NCBI GenBank assembly: GCA_947364715.1
Contig: CANAUI010000010.1
Span: 1-36,999 of the forward strand
Source of the DNA: an uncultured Clostridium sp.
GTDB taxonomy: Bacteria > Bacillota > Clostridia > TANB77 > CAG-508
Direction of reading: 5' to 3'
Length of the DNA stretch: 36,999 nt
In this document: piece after piece, positions 35,435 to 36,999 of the stretch
How the letters are laid out: every line of letters begins with the position of its first letter
Position numbering within the stretch: the stretch's first letter is position 1
Notes under the pieces: generated by a model
Told to the model about the DNA's origin: nothing
Databases searched by the model: none
Seen by the model: the letters and a program-made list of their open reading frames with translations, nothing else
Program-made: the position numbers and the translations under genes

Positions 35435-35570
35435 CTCTCGGAGAGCAAAATAGGTTTTAGGAAATCTTCCTAAACAGCAAAAACGGTGTCAAAACACCAA
35501 GCTGGCGAATATTGGGCATTAAAAATGATCCTCAATATTCGGTAGCAATTTTTTTATAAAAAAATTGCTA
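35435..35570 (+). other. Multi-hairpin intergenic element after abiF
   Basis: Five stems follow each other: CTCT/AGAG (35435-35445); TTTAGGAA/TTCCTAAA (35456-35474); GGTGT/ACACC (35485-35498); GAATATTG/CAATATTC (35507-35540) with an inner CATT/AATG; and TAGCAATTTTTTT/AAAAAAATTGCTA (35543-35570), which can act as a terminator. The sequence between stems is A-rich (AGCAAAA, CAGCAAAAACGG). It matches no RNA class I can name and has no clear promoter of its own. It may be a 3' part of the AbiF system, an unknown cis element, or a mobile-element end. Confidence 0.6.
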
Positions 35571-35599
35571 TTGTGGATATATAAATTTTATAATATAAT
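35571..35599 (+). promoter_or_regulatory. Promoter for the methyltransferase gene
   Basis: TTGTGG (35571-35576), 17 bp, consensus TATAAT (35594-35599). Confidence 0.7.
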
Positions 35600-35636
35600 A
35601 TCAATATAAACATTCTACTGTGAAGGAGGATAAAAT

Positions 35637-36293
35637 ATTAGTATAGAAAATAAAAAAACACTTGAAGTATATAATAAGAAAGCTAAGACATATTTAAAAA
35701 CTAGCATTGAACATGATAACTTAAATCCAGAAAAAGCAAAACAAAAACGTGAACAATTAGAAAAATTTATTAAAACAAATCTTGAAACATTGCCTAAATG
35801 TGCAAAAATTTTTGAAATTGGTTCTGCTGATGGTGCAAATGCAAAATATATTGAAAAATTAGGATATGAAATAATAGCAAGTGATGTAGCAGAAGATTTT
35901 ATTAATTCAATAAAATCTAAAGGGTTAAAGGCAATTAAATTTAATATATTAGAAAATGAATTTGATGAAAAATATTCTGCTATTTTTTGTTGGAGAGTTT
36001 TTGTTCATTTTACTAAAAATGATGCATTAAAAGTTTTAAAAAAAGTATATGATATACTTGAAAAAGATGGACTGTTTATTTTTAATGCAATAAATCGTGA
36101 AACTAGAGATGTTGAGGAAGAATGGGTAGACTTTCCTAATGAGTATCATATGGAAGCAGAACGTTATTATAAATATTTTAGTGAACAAGAATTAAATGAG
36201 ATTATCTCTAGTATTGGGTATAAAATTCATGCTTTTCATAAAGAAGGTGGAGAAAATAACAACAAATGGTTAGTATATGTTTTGCAAAAATAA
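35637..36293 (+). CDS. Class I SAM-dependent methyltransferase, apparent ATT start
   Basis: The product is 218 aa. The open frame continues upstream of the first usual start codon (TTG at 35790) back to a TAA at 35631. A strong AGGAGGA (35624-35630) sits 6 bases before ATT at 35637, and the residues in between (SIENKKTLEVYNKKAKTYLK) look like a normal N-terminus for the family. Motif I is FEIGSADGANAKYI (from about residue 59), followed by ASDVAEDFI (acidic loop) and FCWRVFVHFTKNDAL. This is the methyltransferase-11/23 fold; the substrate is unknown. It has its own promoter and terminator. Starting at 35790 would remove the first helix and leave the Shine-Dalgarno unused. Confidence 0.8.
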   Translation: MSIENKKTLEVYNKKAKTYLKTSIEHDNLNPEKAKQKREQLEKFIKTNLETLPKCAKIFEIGSADGANAKYIEKLGYEIIASDVAEDFINSIKSKGLKAIKFNILENEFDEKYSAIFCWRVFVHFTKNDALKVLKKVYDILEKDGLFIFNAINRETRDVEEEWVDFPNEYHMEAERYYKYFSEQELNEIISSIGYKIHAFHKEGGENNNKWLVYVLQK

Positions 36294-36316
36294 AATACTA
36301 AAGGATAATTTATAGA

Positions 36317-36345
36317 GAAGGTATAAATAAATATCTTCTTTTTTT
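36317..36345 (+). terminator. Terminator after the methyltransferase
   Basis: GAAGGTA (36317-36323) and TATCTTC (36332-36338) pair with one wobble, followed by seven T. Confidence 0.75.
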
Positions 36346-36479
36346 GTACCCTTTTTTCTTTTTATATACCCATTTTAATCAAATACAAAAATCATATGTT
36401 AAGTTAGTCGTAAATTAAAGCTAAAGATTAGTCATTTTTCAAATTTAATTTTAATAAAATTTACGAAGGTGAATAAACA

Positions 36480-36617
36480 ATGAATGAAAATGATAAAGAG
36501 AAAAAAGAACAGGTTATTTATATATTTAACAATAACAAAAAAGATATAAATATACAAATACAAAAGAGTTTTATTACATATTTAAAAGATACGATTAAAA
36601 GTGATAAAGAGCCTTGA
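36480..36617 (+). CDS. Small protein upstream of the serine recombinase, unknown
   Basis: The product is 45 aa (MNENDKEKKEQVIYIF...DTIKSDKEP), ending in TGA. AAGGTGA lies 7 bases before the ATG. It is highly charged and soluble. Small genes often precede large serine recombinases on Firmicute mobile elements, which fits its position 76 bases upstream, but I cannot name a family. A hairpin, TTTTAGCA (36646-36653) with TGCTAAAA (36660-36667), separates it from the recombinase. Confidence 0.5.
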   Translation: MNENDKEKKEQVIYIFNNNKKDINIQIQKSFITYLKDTIKSDKEP

Positions 36618-36693
36618 AGATTTAAATTAATAGCTATATAATCCATTTTAGCAGGTGATTGCTAAAATATAGAAAAGAGGATGATGAAATAAA

Positions 36694-36999
36694 TTGAATT
36701 TTAGCAATCAAATTATAATAAATAAAGCATTTAAAGTAGGAATATATATACGTTTATCTCGTGAAGATGGAGATAAGTTAGAAAGTGACAGTATTTCGAA
36801 TCAAAGAGATATCTTGCAAAGATATATAAAAGAAAATCAGCTTATTTTTGTAGATGAGTACAAAGATGATGGCATATCACGGAACAACTTTTGATAGACC
36901 AGATTTTAATCGAATGATACAAGATATAGAAAATAAAAAAATTAATATGGTTATTACAAAAGACTTATCAAGACTCGGGAGAGATTATATAAAAACAGG
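36694..36999 (+). CDS. Serine recombinase N-terminus, +1 shift at CGG, runs off the window
   Basis: TTG start at 36694 with GAGG about 12 bases upstream. The resolvase domain opens with VGIYIRLSREDG, holding the catalytic Ser (S22), and SISNQRDIL. At codon 63 the frame meets CGG (36880-36882) and would stop at 36894. Skipping the C gives DDGIS-GTTFDRPDFNRM, the expected wording of large serine recombinases, then VITKDLSRLGRDYIKTG to the window edge. It probably belongs to a transposon or integrative element extending to the right. Whether the rest is intact cannot be seen. Confidence 0.85.

Noticed and set aside
1-36999. CRISPR array or tRNA genes
   Set aside because: No regularly spaced repeats and no cloverleaf with a T-loop GTTCRANNC were found by eye.

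Overview
The window comes from a very AT-rich Firmicute that looks like a Clostridia-type gut organism. Supporting this are a T-box-controlled valS, a SpoVB-type flippase, zinc-type L31 and L32, the miaB-mutS order, frequent TTG starts, and prepilin-leader surface proteins. No tRNA, rRNA or CRISPR array was seen.

Layout. 1-5050: the 3' end of phosphofructokinase, a membrane-anchored protein, and two convergent prepilin-leader proteins, one with leucine-rich repeats and one with an FGE/SUMF1-like domain. 5400-8280: T-box leader and valS. 8320-14210: a 32-bp inverted repeat and cell-envelope genes (NodB deacetylase, DacF-type carboxypeptidase, an FtsZ without a C-terminal tail, SpoVB, VanW). 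14250-19930: small membrane protein, rpmE, miaB, an unknown gene, mutS. 20190-23700: a glucoamylase-family hydrolase and a GH3 beta-glucosidase, a likely beta-glucan pair. 23750-26960: a 3.2-kb cassette bounded by perfect 27-bp direct repeats copied from the 3' end of asnB, carrying an unknown helical protein and a Septu-like PtuA/PtuB pair. 26940-33430: asnB, a DUF5662-like gene, rpmF, a copper ATPase and an S66 peptidase. 33540-36999: accessory DNA with a peroxiredoxin remnant, an AbiF-type HEPN protein preceded by a promoter and a compact GC-rich RNA, a methyltransferase with an apparent ATT start, and the start of a serine recombinase.

The most striking signal crosses gene boundaries. Four genes (spoVB, mutS, a peroxiredoxin remnant, a serine recombinase) each need one +1 frameshift. 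In every case the shift falls on an in-frame CGG codon, and skipping its C restores the frame with a GGT or GGA glycine codon. By eye I found no other in-frame CGG anywhere in the window, although CGG occurs out of frame and CGT and CGA are used for arginine. This suggests that CGG is unassigned here and is read as a +1 frameshift, for example by quadruplet CGGN decoding as glycine. A systematic sequencing error is the main alternative.

A second cross-gene signal is a roughly 70-nt leader shared by vanW and the S66 peptidase gene, two envelope genes 18 kb apart. Its nested hairpin would sequester the ribosome binding site, so it is a candidate cis-regulatory RNA. Smaller repeats are a 69-nt intergenic element in two inverted copies and a CTGTGAAT-type palindrome upstream of both dacF and asnB.
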